Counted from the stretch's first letter, positions 14,301 to 22,878 are shown. The stretch is 64,000 nucleotides of DNA from Latrodectus hesperus (GCA_037975125.1 JAJQOW010000014.1:23769914-23833913); one strand, 5' to 3'. Made by a program: numbers and translations. Notes: generated by a model not told the origin, from the letters alone.

Positions 14301-17300
14301 CTGGGTGTACCAGCTTTCCAATTTCTGTCGCAATTTGATCCGCTAATTTTGGGGCACACTAATTTTTGGATTTTTCTTCACTTTTCTTACTATGGCTCTT
14401 GCTTCTCGATCATTGAGCTTCCTTGACCGACCACATCTAGATTTTCTGACCACATTTCTGCGTTTAACAAAATTTCTGTAGATTGTTTGCACAGTCGACC
14501 GACTTTTTTTTTTACAATTTTGGCAATTTCGGAGTAAGAATTTTTTTCACACTTCAATTTTACTACCAAATTTTGAAGTTCTAAGGATGTTTCCTATCCC
14601 TGGCTCATTTTAAAGCAATTCATTATTGTAATATCATGGAAAATACTAACGATCAACTAACTACAAAAATGTCACCTCAAACTTAAGTAACATTCAACAA
14701 ATCTTCTTATGTAAATTTTCGCTTCTCAACCAATCGTGTGTATGCAGACTTTTGGGACGCGCTAATTTTTACATATTCTCAAAATTTCCCAGTAGATGAT
14801 AGTTTGAAACTTTTTAATTTTGTAAATCACAGTTTTTAGTGAAAATGAAATATTTATTCGATTTTGCAAATTGAAATATAACTCGGTTTTGAAATGTGCC
14901 CTTTTTTAGGGTTGTACGTAGACATTTGTGACTGACTGTATAAGCATATCCAGTTAAAACCATTCACTGGGTGACGGAAAGAACTGATGGGACGTTGTTG
15001 AACCGAAACCGCGCTGTAAGAGTGCCGCGTTACAGGAGGGCTGTCGCAATTTCAGCTTCGCGTTATATGGAAACCGCGTTCTGAGAGTACCGCGTTATAG
15101 AAGGGTTGACTGTAGTTTTTCCCAGATTTTAGAACGATTACTTCCCTGATAATGATTTCACATTTTTACTGTGAAGTTTGTGAGCATTTTACCTTACAAC
15201 GATAGTAAAATTAAGTTTTAGAAACAAAGGTCAACAAAAGTATTTGAAAGCATTCCGTATTTTTTAAAATTAAAAATCTGCAAGTTTGTGTGGTTAATGC
15301 TTTTAAATTAATGTAATTCTTTTAAAGTACGCAATTTTATAAAAAAATAACAGAATTTGACTCTTTTTCATTTCAGCCTTTAAATCCAAATAAAGCTGCT
15401 GTTTTTAATCATCAGCCTCGGAGACCTGCAGCAGAGCCATCTCACTTGCACCCCGTATTTTTGCAAGCTCCATCTCAGAATGAATTCCGGAAAGCTGAAC
15501 TTCACTTCGAAGAAGGGCAAAGACCTAAAGTGCAGCTGAAAATTCATCTGCCAAAAGATTTCCCTCATTTAAACAGTTTCCAGCCTATATCTGATTCTAA
15601 CAGAAATCAAGTTCCTCCAGTAATTTATGGCTTCATACCCATTCTAAGCGATGACAATGAAGAGGACAGAAGAATCGTAATCAATTCAGAAATCGATCGA
15701 AACAGAAACACACCTAATACGTTTCGAGAATTTTCTCAGCATTTTAACGCCAAGCAGCGTACAGAGCACGCCCAAAACCATAATAGTTTTAACAACAGAG
15801 ACAATTTTAAAGAGCCCGCATTCAAGCAACACGGAAACAATCGACCATTACCTCCTCCAAATCAAAATTCATATACAGCTTTGAATATTTCACCTAATTC
15901 ACAAGTGAACAACCGATTTGAATCTAATTTAAACACTAATAACAATCATTTTCCAATAAAAAACGAGCACTTCAATGTACATCAACAGCAAGAAAATATC
16001 CAACACAATTCTGGACCAATCTACAAGGAAAATAGAGTAAACGGAAATGTAGACTACCATCAAAAGAAACCAAAGGACAGCAGACAAGAAAATCCTAGCA
16101 ATCATTATGAAAAAATATTAGAAAATGAGTCGAATGGTTTCGCTCATGCCGATTCTCATAATATACAGATTCCAAATAAAATTCCACATACTGCTGAACC
16201 AGTGGTAATCCCAGTAAATAATATTTCTCCGTTAAATTTGGAAGTTACGGATCATTCCATAGTGAACCTACATGATAATGATAAAGACTCAGTTTTTATC
16301 CCAACAATTCCAATCCCTGATACGCCTGAGGACCAGGATAAGAAATTGTTCTTAGTGTTCAAAGCGCCATCTATGGTGACGACAGAAAGACCGGCATCAG
16401 CACCTTTCAGCGTCAAGCAGAGAAATAATCTAAATACCGATAAAATAGACGAAAAGGTGATTTTATCGTTATCGAATGGTAACAAATTTGGTAATAGTGC
16501 TAATAAAGTCTCTTCGGACTATCACTTTAATGAAAATAGGGATAAATTAAACTCACAATTTAATCGAGAAGCTTTTCCTTCAAACACGCAGCTGCAATAT
16601 GATGGCCCTAATTATGGAACACTGACCGACAACACTGAAACTTTTCACCATTCATCTCCAAAAGATGCTGAAATTCCCTTTCACCAGACAGCCGAAAGCA
16701 ATCATGACAACAAACAATCTTTCCATTCGTCTTCTCGTACTAACGTTCAAGAAACGCAATACTTATCATCATCACAAAATAGAGATGCCCTTCCAACAAA
16801 CACGCAGCTTTCTTACCAACAAGGTGATGAAAATCATCAAATATTAAATGGCGATAATGGACCCTTTCACCATTTACCTGTAAAAGACACTGAACTTCCC
16901 AATCACCAAACAGCAGAAAGCATCCATGACAACAGACGATCTTTATATTCGTCCTTGGCTATAAGTCAGATAACGCATTTCCTCGGAGGTTCAATGCCGA
17001 AAGTATCAATACGGAGAAAAAATATTTTTTCACCAACTCAAAAATATTTGAACAAAAATATTAAACTATCTCATCAGGCTTTAGTAGCGCAGCAAAGCAA
17101 CGTTCAACAAGGAACAGGAAGTAATAGGGATAATAAACCACCTGTACACTTACCCTTTCAGACTGAAATACAGAAAACGCAACAATTGCACTCACCACCT
17201 AAAAGAGAAGAAGCAACAGACAAGCAGCTTTCACACCAAGAAATTGATGCAAACCATCAAGCACTAAATGACAATAGAGAATATTTTCATCATTCATCTC

Positions 17301-20300
17301 CAAATGAAAGGGAAGAACCCATTCATCAAACAGCAGAAAAAAATCGGGATAATATACCATTTATAAATTCACCCTCTCAGAATACACAGAATTTAGCAGC
17401 CACCACTCAATAAAGAAGCAATTTCGACAGACACACAGATTTCATACCAACAGATTGATCCAAACTATCAAACAGCGAATGACAATAAAAATGCTTTTCA
17501 TCCTTCACCTTCCATTCAAGAAACAGAAACCAATCCTAACAACAAACTTTCTTTACATTCACCTCTTCACATTAATATGCAGACCGCGCTTTTTCCCAGT
17601 GGGCCAACAGAACAAGTATCAAAACATAAAGAAAACAGCTTTCCACTAAACCAGAAGTATTCGAACATCACTACCAACAGTCAAGTTCTTCACAGTCTTT
17701 TACCAAAGAAAACTCAAGATTATCATTCGCCCACAAAGTGATATGGATGTTAAAGGCGAGTATCAGCTTTTCCAACCTTTCTTTGCAAGAGCCAACCGAA
17801 CTCTGCATCTTAATCCTCCTAGCGCTCATGGAATTTCAGGTTTCCAAGGCAACAGTTTGCTATTTCCTTCCCCATCACCAAGCATTGCACAAATTTCATA
17901 TGCCCAATCTAGTCTTCAGAAGAAAGTGCCAACGAACAATTTTACCAACCCAGTTATATATTTTTCGCTTAGTGTTCCGAATCCGAAATCAAGACAACAA
18001 GAAACAAACTTGAAAAATACACAACCAAAAATTCTTAAAGAACCCAAGTTTGCCGGAAAATCTGAGGTTTCTTTGCAACGTAGACCTGCCGAAGACCGGG
18101 TGATTATTCCTGGTCGACCAGGATCGGAATATCCAAATTATAGCACAATTCCTTACACCAATTTCGAATGTGGTAGCATGAAGGGTCCAGGGTTTTATGC
18201 TGATTTAGAAACTGGTTGTCAGGTAAGCTGATTTTATTTAACGAAGTATTTGATGATATAAATTCTATGAATATTAGTTGTATGACAAGTATTTAATTAT
18301 ATAAATGCTTGATGGATTTACTTTTCATTCAGCTGAGAATTTTAAATGGTGAAATGGTGTCATTGAAAATCGCTCTATGACTACTGAAAACTAATTCAGT
18401 TTTTTTTAAATACTATGATGAAAAATGGACTTGTTTCTATAGTCTATAAATTTTAGACTCTTAAATTTTCAGAAATGTCAACTTGAATTCACATTTTCTT
18501 AAATTTTACTGTAAGATAAATCAATAAGAAAACGTTAACTATTGCCAATACTAGGATTAAATAATTTATATATTATGTTATTAATTACTTCAAAATTTTC
18601 ATTGAAGAAAACAAAAAAGTTTAACTAAGTTCTTTTCTCCCTTTACATTATGACATGCATGCAAAATATGGACTTTGATTGGTACACACGCAGCATCTTT
18701 CAAAGAAAGGTTTTAAGTTGTATTTTTGGAGCAATAAAGAAAGAAAAAATTAGAACTTAATCGCTCATTTAATGAACCTGACTATGTTAATTTTATAAAG
18801 CAACAAAAAAAGAGAACAAAATGCCTTATTGTTAGGACGGATGAGAAGTGTACCGCAGAAAAGCTTAATAACAGACCAAACCTAAGTTATATAGATGGCA
18901 TTGAAAAGTTCTTCCAGTATTAAAAAAATCTGGAAAAATATAGCAACTTGGCGTCGAAAAAAGCCAGGTTGTCATGACCTTGAGGAAGGGAAGGACATCA
19001 GGATTTTTCCTTTTATGCCTTTACTTAATACAGTTTATATATAAGCTTTATTACATTGAAACGTTATTGTTTTTTTATTGAAATATTCAAAATACAACCG
19101 CTACCTCAAAATACAGCTTAGTAGATTAAGAAAATAAAATTTAATTTTATACCTTATGATGTTTAATATAGTCTCTTGATTTTATAAAATTCTAAATTCA
19201 TTTCTAGCTTTTTATTGAAATTTTGAAGGAAAAAAAGAACTGCGATTAAAAATTGATTTTTATTAAATAATATTCAGTAATTTTTTTGAATTATTTTTTT
19301 CTTCTCTAAAGACACAGTAATTTCTTTGTTGTTTAAATTTAAAATCTTCAATAATAACAAATGTAAATTAATGTTTATATTTTTCATAAGTAATCTAATT
19401 CGAGAGATTTGGGGATTGCTTTTTGTTTGTCGCTCAACAAAAATCTTTTTCAGTTTTTTTTCGCACATCAGGGCTAATCAGACCGGGGCCTACGGTTTAA
19501 AATGGATTCCGAACAACTACAAACATCCACCCACGCCAAAGGTAAGATTAGTACTCACGAACTCTTGAATGAAAGGCTTTTGGTTTGGTTTGTCGCTCAA
19601 CGGTCATTTCTTGCACGCGAGGGCTAATTAGACCGGGACCTACGGTTTAAAGTGGATTCCGAACCACTACAAACATCCATGCCCAAGGTGGGATTCGAAC
19701 CCACGAACTGTTGAACCGAAGTCAAGAGCGCTAACCATTCGGCTGAACCAAAGGCAAGAGTGTTAACTATTCGACTGCAAGCTCAGTAAGCAGTTTGTCG
19801 AGGAGAAAAAAAAATTAAGATTATATAATCTTAAATTATAGACCTACCACCTTAGAGAAAGGCAAACAATTACTGTGCAGATTAATGAGCAAAAATACCA
19901 ATTAAACTTTACAATAAGAAGAAAAGAATAAGAAAATTGAATGGCTATGTAATGTATGTATTAAATATGTACCGCATTCTAAATTGTTATAAGCCTGGGA
20001 GAAAAACAAAAGTAAAGGCAAGCACAACTACAAATATTAAATTAAAGTTTCTAATAATTAAATTGTTTAGTTATAACAGATATACCAGTTACCTGAGCAT
20101 TATTAATTACAATATAAAGATTTCAATTCAAGAGCATAAGAAATAATATAAGAAAGATAAAATTGAACATGTGTTAATTAAAAATACAGACCACAAATGA
20201 AAAGAGAATAAGTTCAAATATGAAATGTAAATAAATGAAAAATTAAACAACCTTGAAAACGAATACTTAGTTCAGATGACGCTGAAAATAAGTTATATAT

Positions 20301-22878
20301 AGAATGTGGAATGTTAGCTGAAAAATAAATACAATCAATAGAGTTATAAAAGTGAAACATAAACTTCTCTTGATTCTACAGCAGTTAAAAAGCCAAGTTA
20401 CCAGACAAACGAAAAACATTCAACAAAACCTAAAATTAAATTAAAAGGGTTATGAGACAGAGCTGTCTTATTTCGCTCTTATTTATAAATATTATCATCT
20501 CTCATTTGGTGACATCACTAAAACTGTTATAAAAGGTGGCAATAATATTCTTCTACCTGTTGCTGGACATAGTGGAGAGTTTTTGCATTTAAGCTTCTGC
20601 ATAAGGATATTGTTTCTAATTATGAATGGATGTGAAAAGAAACCGAGGTATTAAAAAATAAAACTTTTTGTGAATTTAACGGATCTTAATGTACCAAACT
20701 TTTGCAGATCCAGTAGTCCGCGTTCCTATCCATTTGAAGCATAAGTACAAATATCTTTCTAAGTACAAATTATTTGACATTTCAAATAATTTGTACTTAG
20801 AAATCAATTAACTATGGATACTCATGGAAGAAAATTATGTACATAACATCACTAAAATATAGCTACCAAAAATATTGTACAGGTAAAAAGAAGCATAACT
20901 AGGAGAAATCATACTAATCGCAAAATATATAAATTGCCATTTAAACATAATAATTTCAGTTTACTTGATTCCAATTTTAATGATTTTCTTATATCATTGT
21001 TGCCGAATTAACAGTTAACACTTTACCTACTACCGTATAAATTTTAAATGTGATTAAGCCTAACAAAATTGATTACATACAGCAAGGATTAATTTTTTTT
21101 TATCCAATGGCGGGCACACAAGGGTGATGGAACCCTATGCCACAAAAAGGCCAGAAATTGCTACTCATTTATCGTTACCCAGCGAGCACCTGTGAACCAA
21201 GTCACGGAGGCGAGTAGCGTTACCCGCGCCACACCACCACAAACCAGTTTATAGGGCGTGCCACATTCATATAACATCACAGAAGATAGGACAGAGAAAC
21301 CGGAATTCGAACCCGGGACCAACAGCTCAGGAGTCAGGAAAGATTGATTTTTGTCTACCAAATAAAAATGACTGCTTATTGTAATATGTACATGAATTTC
21401 AAATTAAAGCATCACTGTAGTCTGCTGATGATGGGCAATAACACCCAGAAAAATCTTTAAATGCAGTACAGGCGAAGTCTTATTTGTCATCTAACGTCAA
21501 AAACATCCACAGGATATAAGTAGGAAAGTAAACAGTCATTTAATCATCAAATCCAAAGTTATTCTACTAATTTTGATTTCTTAAATCCGACTTCTTAGCT
21601 AAAAAAAGGTGCCTTAATTAAGCAGAATATTTCTCGTCTTACGTCCTTCCTTACTATTAAAAGTCTTATTACAAGATCTATCAAAATATGAGCTCAGGAA
21701 ATTGTATTTCTCGTATAAGTCCTGGAAGAATGCTATCCCGAATTTTTACGACGGACTAAGGCGTGGAGCAATCGCTGAATTCCGCTTTGCTACTGAACAT
21801 GAATTCCTTCGAAATCACCTCTATAAATTCAAAATTGTTCCTTCTCTAATATGGAGAGGTGATGGATTCCGTGCATCTTCTCCACTGTCCTGTGCTGCGA
21901 AAGATTTTTCTCGCAGAACGTTATTATACCCCGTTCGCACTGCCCTCTTTAAATCAATTTAAAGTTAAATCTGATTTAACTTAAACACCTCGCTGAAATT
22001 AGTGTTCGCATTGCCAAACACTCGAAACTGATTTAAAAAAAATATTAGTTTTGTTCAAAACCTTATTTATCGCTTGTTATTATAAATTATATGACATATT
22101 CAAACTTTTTTTTATAGTTGAGTACGTTTATTAATTACAGACTAAAAGGATATTAAGATTACGATATTTCAAATAATGAATACGAAACCGAAGAATGTCG
22201 CGCGCGCGTGAACATATTTATTTCTTCTCTTTATATAATTTTTTGATGCTTATTTAATATACTTATGTAAATATTTCTGTGTTATTTTTTTAAATTTTGC
22301 TTCTCTTGTATTTATTTTGACCAGTTTTTCAGATATGTAAACACTGACAAGAGAGCAGAAAACAAAATGGCACTAAATCAGTTGGAACGTATTTAAGTCC
22401 GTTCGCTAAACTGATTTAAGATAAATCAGTTCGAACTGATTTAAATCACAAGTTGCCACCACAAGAAAGTTCTCCCGAGAATTAAAATCGTTTAAAAATG
22501 CAGTGCGAACAGGGTACTTAGAGACAAGAGACAAGTTAGATTAGTAGACTTTGTTGCACCTTTTTTTTGTATTTTTATTACAGGTGTTTTTGTCTTTATT
22601 CTTATCCTTTTTTTCTGCAACTGCTCATAATCTGCCATTAGAAATAAAAAATATTTATTTCTTAAAATAATAAGACATAAGTAAATGTTTATGTTAATTT
22701 ACAGGTGTTCCACAACTGTGACGTTGGCATGTCGAAGCACAGTTTCATGTGTCCAAATGGAACGATATTTCATCAGGAGCTGGTCATCTGCGATTGGTGG
22801 TACAATGTAAGATGCGAGGACTCCCCTCGGTACTACGATCTCTTTCCCCAAGGTGTCGATGGCCCTTCCGCGCAGTAA
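3032..22878 (+). CDS. Secreted CPAP1-like chitin-binding protein (gene overview, four coding exons)
   Basis: The coding sequence joins 3032-3062, 9464-9498, 15377-18222 and 22705-22878. Every junction has GT..AG borders and the phases agree (1, 0, 0). The product is about 1,027 residues: a signal peptide, a short N-terminal segment, roughly 900 residues rich in Asn, Gln, His, Ser and Pro with a repeat of about 70 residues, and one six-cysteine type-2 chitin-binding (CBM14) domain at the C terminus. One CBM14 domain in a secreted protein is the layout of the CPAP1 cuticle proteins of arthropods, which bind chitin in the extracellular matrix; that assignment is from family knowledge. The low-complexity region is expected to be disordered and matrix-forming. 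Exon 3 needs three frame corrections between 17394 and 17743, so either the assembly has errors there or the allele is damaged. An acceptor-like 'ttttttgttccag' ending at 3012 implies a further untranslated exon upstream, not located. Confidence 0.8.
3063..4250. other. Intron 1, first part
   Basis: AT-rich intronic DNA. A weak tRNA-like fragment with 'gttcgattcc' lies near 3360 but is too short to call. A short inverted repeat ('gacaatcaaac' / 'gtttgattgtc') lies near 4150-4190. Confidence 0.5.
4253..5144 (+). mobile_element. Internally deleted mariner element (copy 1)
   Basis: Perfect inverted termini of about 31 bp start with 'ttaggttggtgcgtatg' and the element is flanked by TA (4251-4252 and 5145-5146), the mariner target duplication. 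At 892 bp it is about 400 bp shorter than a usual 1.3-kb mariner. The copy at 8432-9324 is nearly identical and lacks the same internal segment. It cannot be autonomous. Confidence 0.93.
4442..5017 (+). pseudogene. Mariner transposase remnant, catalytic core deleted (copy 1)
   Basis: The likely natural start is the Met at 4442 (MNSADIRVIFLYEYKLGNS), matching the usual mariner start; an upstream in-frame Met at 4364 only reads the leader. The N-terminal paired helix-turn-helix region (about 100 residues, with VQRWFEKFRTGD and GRPKTSV) is intact up to KVKKMDKWVPHALTERNK. After LDRLNVCSSL the frame jumps to HPPYSPDLSPTDFHFFKHL, so the region holding the first two catalytic Asp residues of the DD34D triad is missing and only the third (SPDL) remains. 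A one-base loss in an A/T run near 4985 then shifts the C terminus. The order resembles the cecropia/Hsmar1-like mariners; the subfamily is inferred from memory of the family. Confidence 0.9.
5147..5937. other. Intron 1, between mariner and LINE fragment
   Basis: AT-rich, no gene seen. 'ttgttgttgttactta' near 5873-5888 resembles the reversed AAC-rich end of the local SINE tails but no body follows it. Confidence 0.4.
5938..6505 (+). pseudogene. 5'-truncated LINE reverse transcriptase C-terminal fragment
   Basis: The frame is open from about 5938 (KIEINNRIFLANRCFYGLRSQ), so the fragment enters mid-protein with no start. It encodes about 188 residues of the region after the reverse transcriptase core: LYKILIRPIVLYGRECWTL, then RIRWLGHLYRC, then RRGRPPTWWLDDVEKDLK. 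These motifs are typical of the C terminus of RTE-like and related non-LTR retrotransposons. The stop at 6503 is followed at once by a GA-rich tail ('tgaaaaagaagaag'), as expected for the 3' end of a 5'-truncated insertion. It lies in intron 1 and is not part of the host protein. Confidence 0.8.
6521..7396. other. Intron 1, AT-rich, no recognised feature
   Basis: Short open frames here have no family resemblance and biased AT-rich composition. 6640-6790 is less AT-rich and may be an unrecognised old repeat. Confidence 0.4.
7397..7812 (+). repeat. tRNA-derived SINE, family C, with shared tail T
   Basis: The head 'ggtaacctagtggttagg' and 'ggtttcgatttccag' is tRNA-like but differs from the family A head. 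From about 7690 it carries the shared tail T ('gagcaaaagtcgtatttta' ... 'gtaacaacaa'). The tail has more substitutions than the copy at 9908-10299. Confidence 0.75.
8267..8308. repeat. Poly(T) run, 42 bases
   Basis: Uninterrupted T stretch followed by 'ag'. It could be the poly(A) tail of a minus-strand retrocopy, but no body was recognised beside it. Confidence 0.9.
8432..9324 (+). mobile_element. Internally deleted mariner element (copy 2)
   Basis: It has the same 31-bp inverted termini as copy 1 and TA on both sides (8430-8431, 9325-9326). At 893 bp it differs from copy 1 by one base in length and by few substitutions, and shares exactly the same internal deletion. The pair therefore spread as a deleted, non-autonomous element mobilised by a full-length relative elsewhere. 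Confidence 0.93.
8621..9247 (+). pseudogene. Mariner transposase remnant (copy 2)
   Basis: The N-terminal DNA-binding region starts at Met 8621 as in copy 1. An in-frame TAG at 8960-8962 replaces the Trp codon that follows KKMDK. Beyond the deletion point the frame HPPYSPDLSPTDFHFFKHL runs to a natural C terminus (SRWEKCIEANGAYFD) at 9247, without the one-base loss of copy 1. The first two catalytic Asp residues are absent here too. Confidence 0.9.
9464..9498 (+). CDS. Coding exon 2 of chitin-binding gene
   Basis: Acceptor 'ttgttcttttag' precedes 9464 and donor 'gtaaga' follows 9498. Its two first bases complete the Gly codon begun in exon 1, then it encodes SLCQTMSQRIW and ends in phase 0. 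It supplies the end of the signal peptide and probably the cleavage site region (GSLCQ). It is a 35-nt micro-exon, supported by matching phases on both sides. Confidence 0.65.
9908..10299 (+). repeat. SINE family D with shared tail T and 12-bp target duplication
   Basis: The element is flanked by the same 12 bases 'aactatatatcc' at 9896-9907 and 10300-10311, which fixes both ends. The head ('gctccagtggctcagtagc') and GC-rich body ('gggagggtgaccacggtg') are unlike families A, C and E, but the last 123 bp are the shared tail T ending in AAC-type repeats. A 5'-truncated copy lies at 47721-48066. The open frame across the body is not a gene. Confidence 0.85.
10312..10814. other. Intron 2 segment without recognised feature
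   Basis: 10312-10480 is richer in GC and may be an unrecognised old repeat; the rest is AT-rich with no coding content. Confidence 0.4.
10815..11092 (+). repeat. tRNA-derived SINE, family A (copy 3)
   Basis: Head 'ctgtctagtggtcagagtg', B box 'ggtttgaatccca', full body and AAC end ('caagacaacaac'). It aligns over its whole length with the reverse of 133-408, which defines the complete family A unit of about 277 bp. Confidence 0.85.
11226..11846 (+). pseudogene. 5'-truncated Tc1-like transposase, DD34E catalytic domain
   Basis: The reading frame covers the DDE catalytic half only. It shows FSDKSRF (first Asp), MVWAGIMINGHTPQL, FMDDNATCHR (second Asp) and SPDLNPIENVW (Glu), with 34 residues between the second Asp and the Glu, the DD34E spacing of Tc1 elements. 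The N-terminal helix-turn-helix half is missing and an in-frame TAG at 11241 interrupts the last upstream residues (PLTR-stop-HRTARLQW). The usual C-terminal AL.EEWD.LPQ..ldnvv.SM follows, so the 3' end is intact to 11846. It lies in intron 2 on the same strand as the host gene. A trailing 3' region may extend to about 12,060. Confidence 0.9.
12215..12320 (+). repeat. SINE-like repeat, family F (copy 2)
   Basis: Shares 'gaagttttccgggtttctt' and following sequence with 1450-1560. No clear promoter head is visible, so it is 5'-truncated or diverged. Confidence 0.45.
12888..13040 (-). pseudogene. Pogo/Tigger transposase N-terminal remnant (50 codons)
   Basis: On the minus strand a Met at 13040 opens a 50-codon frame ending at a stop at 12888. 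It starts MSNAKETRKRLKRNFISLED and continues KIQFLNRLEAGGKYRLLQNQ. The pattern of basic residues, then a SLEDKIQFLNRLEAG helix, resembles the first helix-turn-helix (CENP-B N / Psq type) of pogo-family transposases. Nothing of the DDE domain remains. The match is from motif memory and is moderate. Confidence 0.5.
13318..14938 (-). mobile_element. Tc1-like element nested in the pogo-like element
   Basis: Termini 'cagtcagtcacaaaagtc' and its complement near 14920-14938 match over about 26 bp with one mismatch; TA flanks are at 13316-13317 and 14939-14940. Removing it restores the outer element around 'gttta/taagc'. Inner copies of the terminal motif ('gtcacgaaagtctgcatac' at about 13500 and its complement at about 14740-14762) give each end two repeats, an IR/DR arrangement. 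At 1,621 bp it is a full-length element with a broken gene. Confidence 0.93.
13568..14608 (-). pseudogene. Tc1 transposase pseudogene, full span, multiple disruptions
   Basis: Read on the minus strand from Met at 14608 to a natural C terminus PTKY at 13568, about 345 codons, the normal size. The start codon is followed by a stop at codon 5 and a frame shift in an A run. The second helix-turn-helix region reads GRSRKLNDREARAIVRKVKK. Further on come NVKHGGGSVIVWGAMAAAG, then, after a frame shift near 13890, FVFQQDNDSKHTAKIVKEW and SPDLNPIEHIWDEVDRK, giving DD34E spacing. Another frame shift near 13710 precedes INSVETLKKAMQQAWSKIS. At least four disruptions make it dead. Confidence 0.9.
15377..18222 (+). 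CDS. Coding exon 3 of chitin-binding gene: long N/Q/H-rich repeat region
   Basis: Acceptor 'tttcatttcag' ends at 15376 and donor 'gtaagc' follows 18222. The exon opens in phase 0 with PLNPNKAAVFNHQ and is open to 17410. The protein is rich in Asn, Gln, His, Ser and Pro. From about 16560 it has units of about 70 residues marked by HQTAES.HDN (three times), then ...SPPK/SSSQ..., then T.TQLSYQQ.D.NHQ. Three frame breaks occur: near 17394-17413 (stop TAA at 17411), near 17630-17660 and near 17731-17743; the repeat pattern carries on across them in changed frames. After 17743 the frame is open to the donor and starts the chitin-binding domain: FECGSMKGPGFYADLETGCQ. Alternative reading as an intron is unlikely because no GT donor lies in the last 75 bases before the first break. 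Confidence 0.8.
18223..19429. other. Intron 3, first part
   Basis: AT-rich. 18830-19010 is less AT-rich and looks like an old unplaced repeat; no coding content or repeat partner was seen. Confidence 0.4.
19430..19560 (-). repeat. SINE family E (copy 2)
   Basis: Minus-strand body with 'gggctaatcagaccgggg', 'ggattccgaac' and a partial head ending near 'cacgaactcttgaa'. It lies tandem to copy 3 in the same orientation. Confidence 0.75.
19565..19760 (-). repeat. SINE family E (copy 3, best preserved)
   Basis: On the minus strand the head reads 'ggttcagccgaatggttag' with B box 'gggttcgaatcccacc', then 'gtagtggttcggaatcc' and 'ggtctaattagccctcg', ending at 'gcgacaaacca'. The head could fold like a tRNA but is followed directly by the family body. 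A partial second copy of the head lies at 19752-19785. Confidence 0.85.
19790..21103. other. Intron 3, AT-rich, contains a perfect hairpin
   Basis: No coding content. A 22-bp perfect inverted repeat with a 4-nt loop lies at 20756-20803. The open frame at 19937-20146 is Ile/Lys/Asn-rich and typical of random AT-rich DNA. Confidence 0.45.
20756..20803. repeat. Perfect 22-bp inverted repeat, 4-nt loop
   Basis: Arms 20756-20777 and 20782-20803 are exact complements ('tttctaagtacaaattattt...'), loop 'catt'. Confidence 0.95.
21104..21340 (-). repeat. tRNA-derived SINE, family G
   Basis: Minus-strand B box 'cccgggttcgaattccgg' with a truncated A-box half, then a body containing 'gtcctatcttctgtgatg' and 'cacgccctataaactgg', weakly like the family A body. 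It continues into a GC-richer segment and ends near 'cccgccattgg'. Single copy in the window. Confidence 0.65.
21690..21928 (+). pseudogene. Probable LINE fragment (region after RNase H)
   Basis: One frame reads FYDGLRRGAIAEFRFATEHEF then LRNHLYKFKIVPS. The pattern R..vA.FRlaTgH..L..HLy...i.pS is that found near the C terminus of many arthropod non-LTR retrotransposons, after the RNase H domain. No upstream or downstream part of such an element is visible. It abuts the MITE at 21929. Confidence 0.4.
21929..22514. mobile_element. MITE with TA flanks
   Basis: Ends 'ccccgttcgcactgcc' and the complement of 'gcagtgcgaacaggg' match over about 16 bp with a mismatch; TA lies just outside both ends. 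Both subterminal regions are loaded with 'ctgatttaa'/'ttaaatcag' palindromic units. No open frame. Superfamily uncertain: TA flanks fit Tc1/mariner-like elements. Confidence 0.65.
22705..22878 (+). CDS. Coding exon 4 of chitin-binding gene: rest of CBM14 domain and stop
   Basis: Acceptor 'gttaatttacag' precedes 22705. In phase 0 it continues the chitin-binding domain from exon 3: VFHNCDVGMSKHSFMC, PNGTIFHQELVICDWWYNVRC, then EDSPRYYDLFPQGVDGPSAQ and stop TAA at 22876-22878. With the two cysteines of exon 3 this gives six Cys in the CBM14 order, and the aromatic pair CDWW at the usual chitin-contact strand. A GC-rich, low-noise 174-nt exon in AT-rich surroundings supports it. Candidate ATTAAA poly(A) signals lie at 23063 and 23082. 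Confidence 0.9.
   Translation: MFHNCDVGMSKHSFMCPNGTIFHQELVICDWWYNVRCEDSPRYYDLFPQGVDGPSAQ

Larger units (their letters stand above)
12725..15112 (-). mobile_element. Pogo/Tigger-like non-autonomous element, interrupted by a nested Tc1
   Basis: The termini are inverted ('cagtcaaccctcctataacg' at the left, its imperfect complement ending at 15112) and flanked by TA at 12723-12724 and 15113-15114. Subterminal copies of 'accgcg..ataagaaactc'-like motifs recur near both ends. Without the nested insertion it would be about 765 bp, too short for a working element. TA target and CAGT-type ends are those of pogo/Tigger elements. Confidence 0.85.

Noticed and set aside
17394..17743. An unrecognised intron explaining the frame breaks
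   Set aside because: There is no GT donor in the 75 bases before the first stop, and the bypassed sequence clearly continues the protein repeat in other frames.
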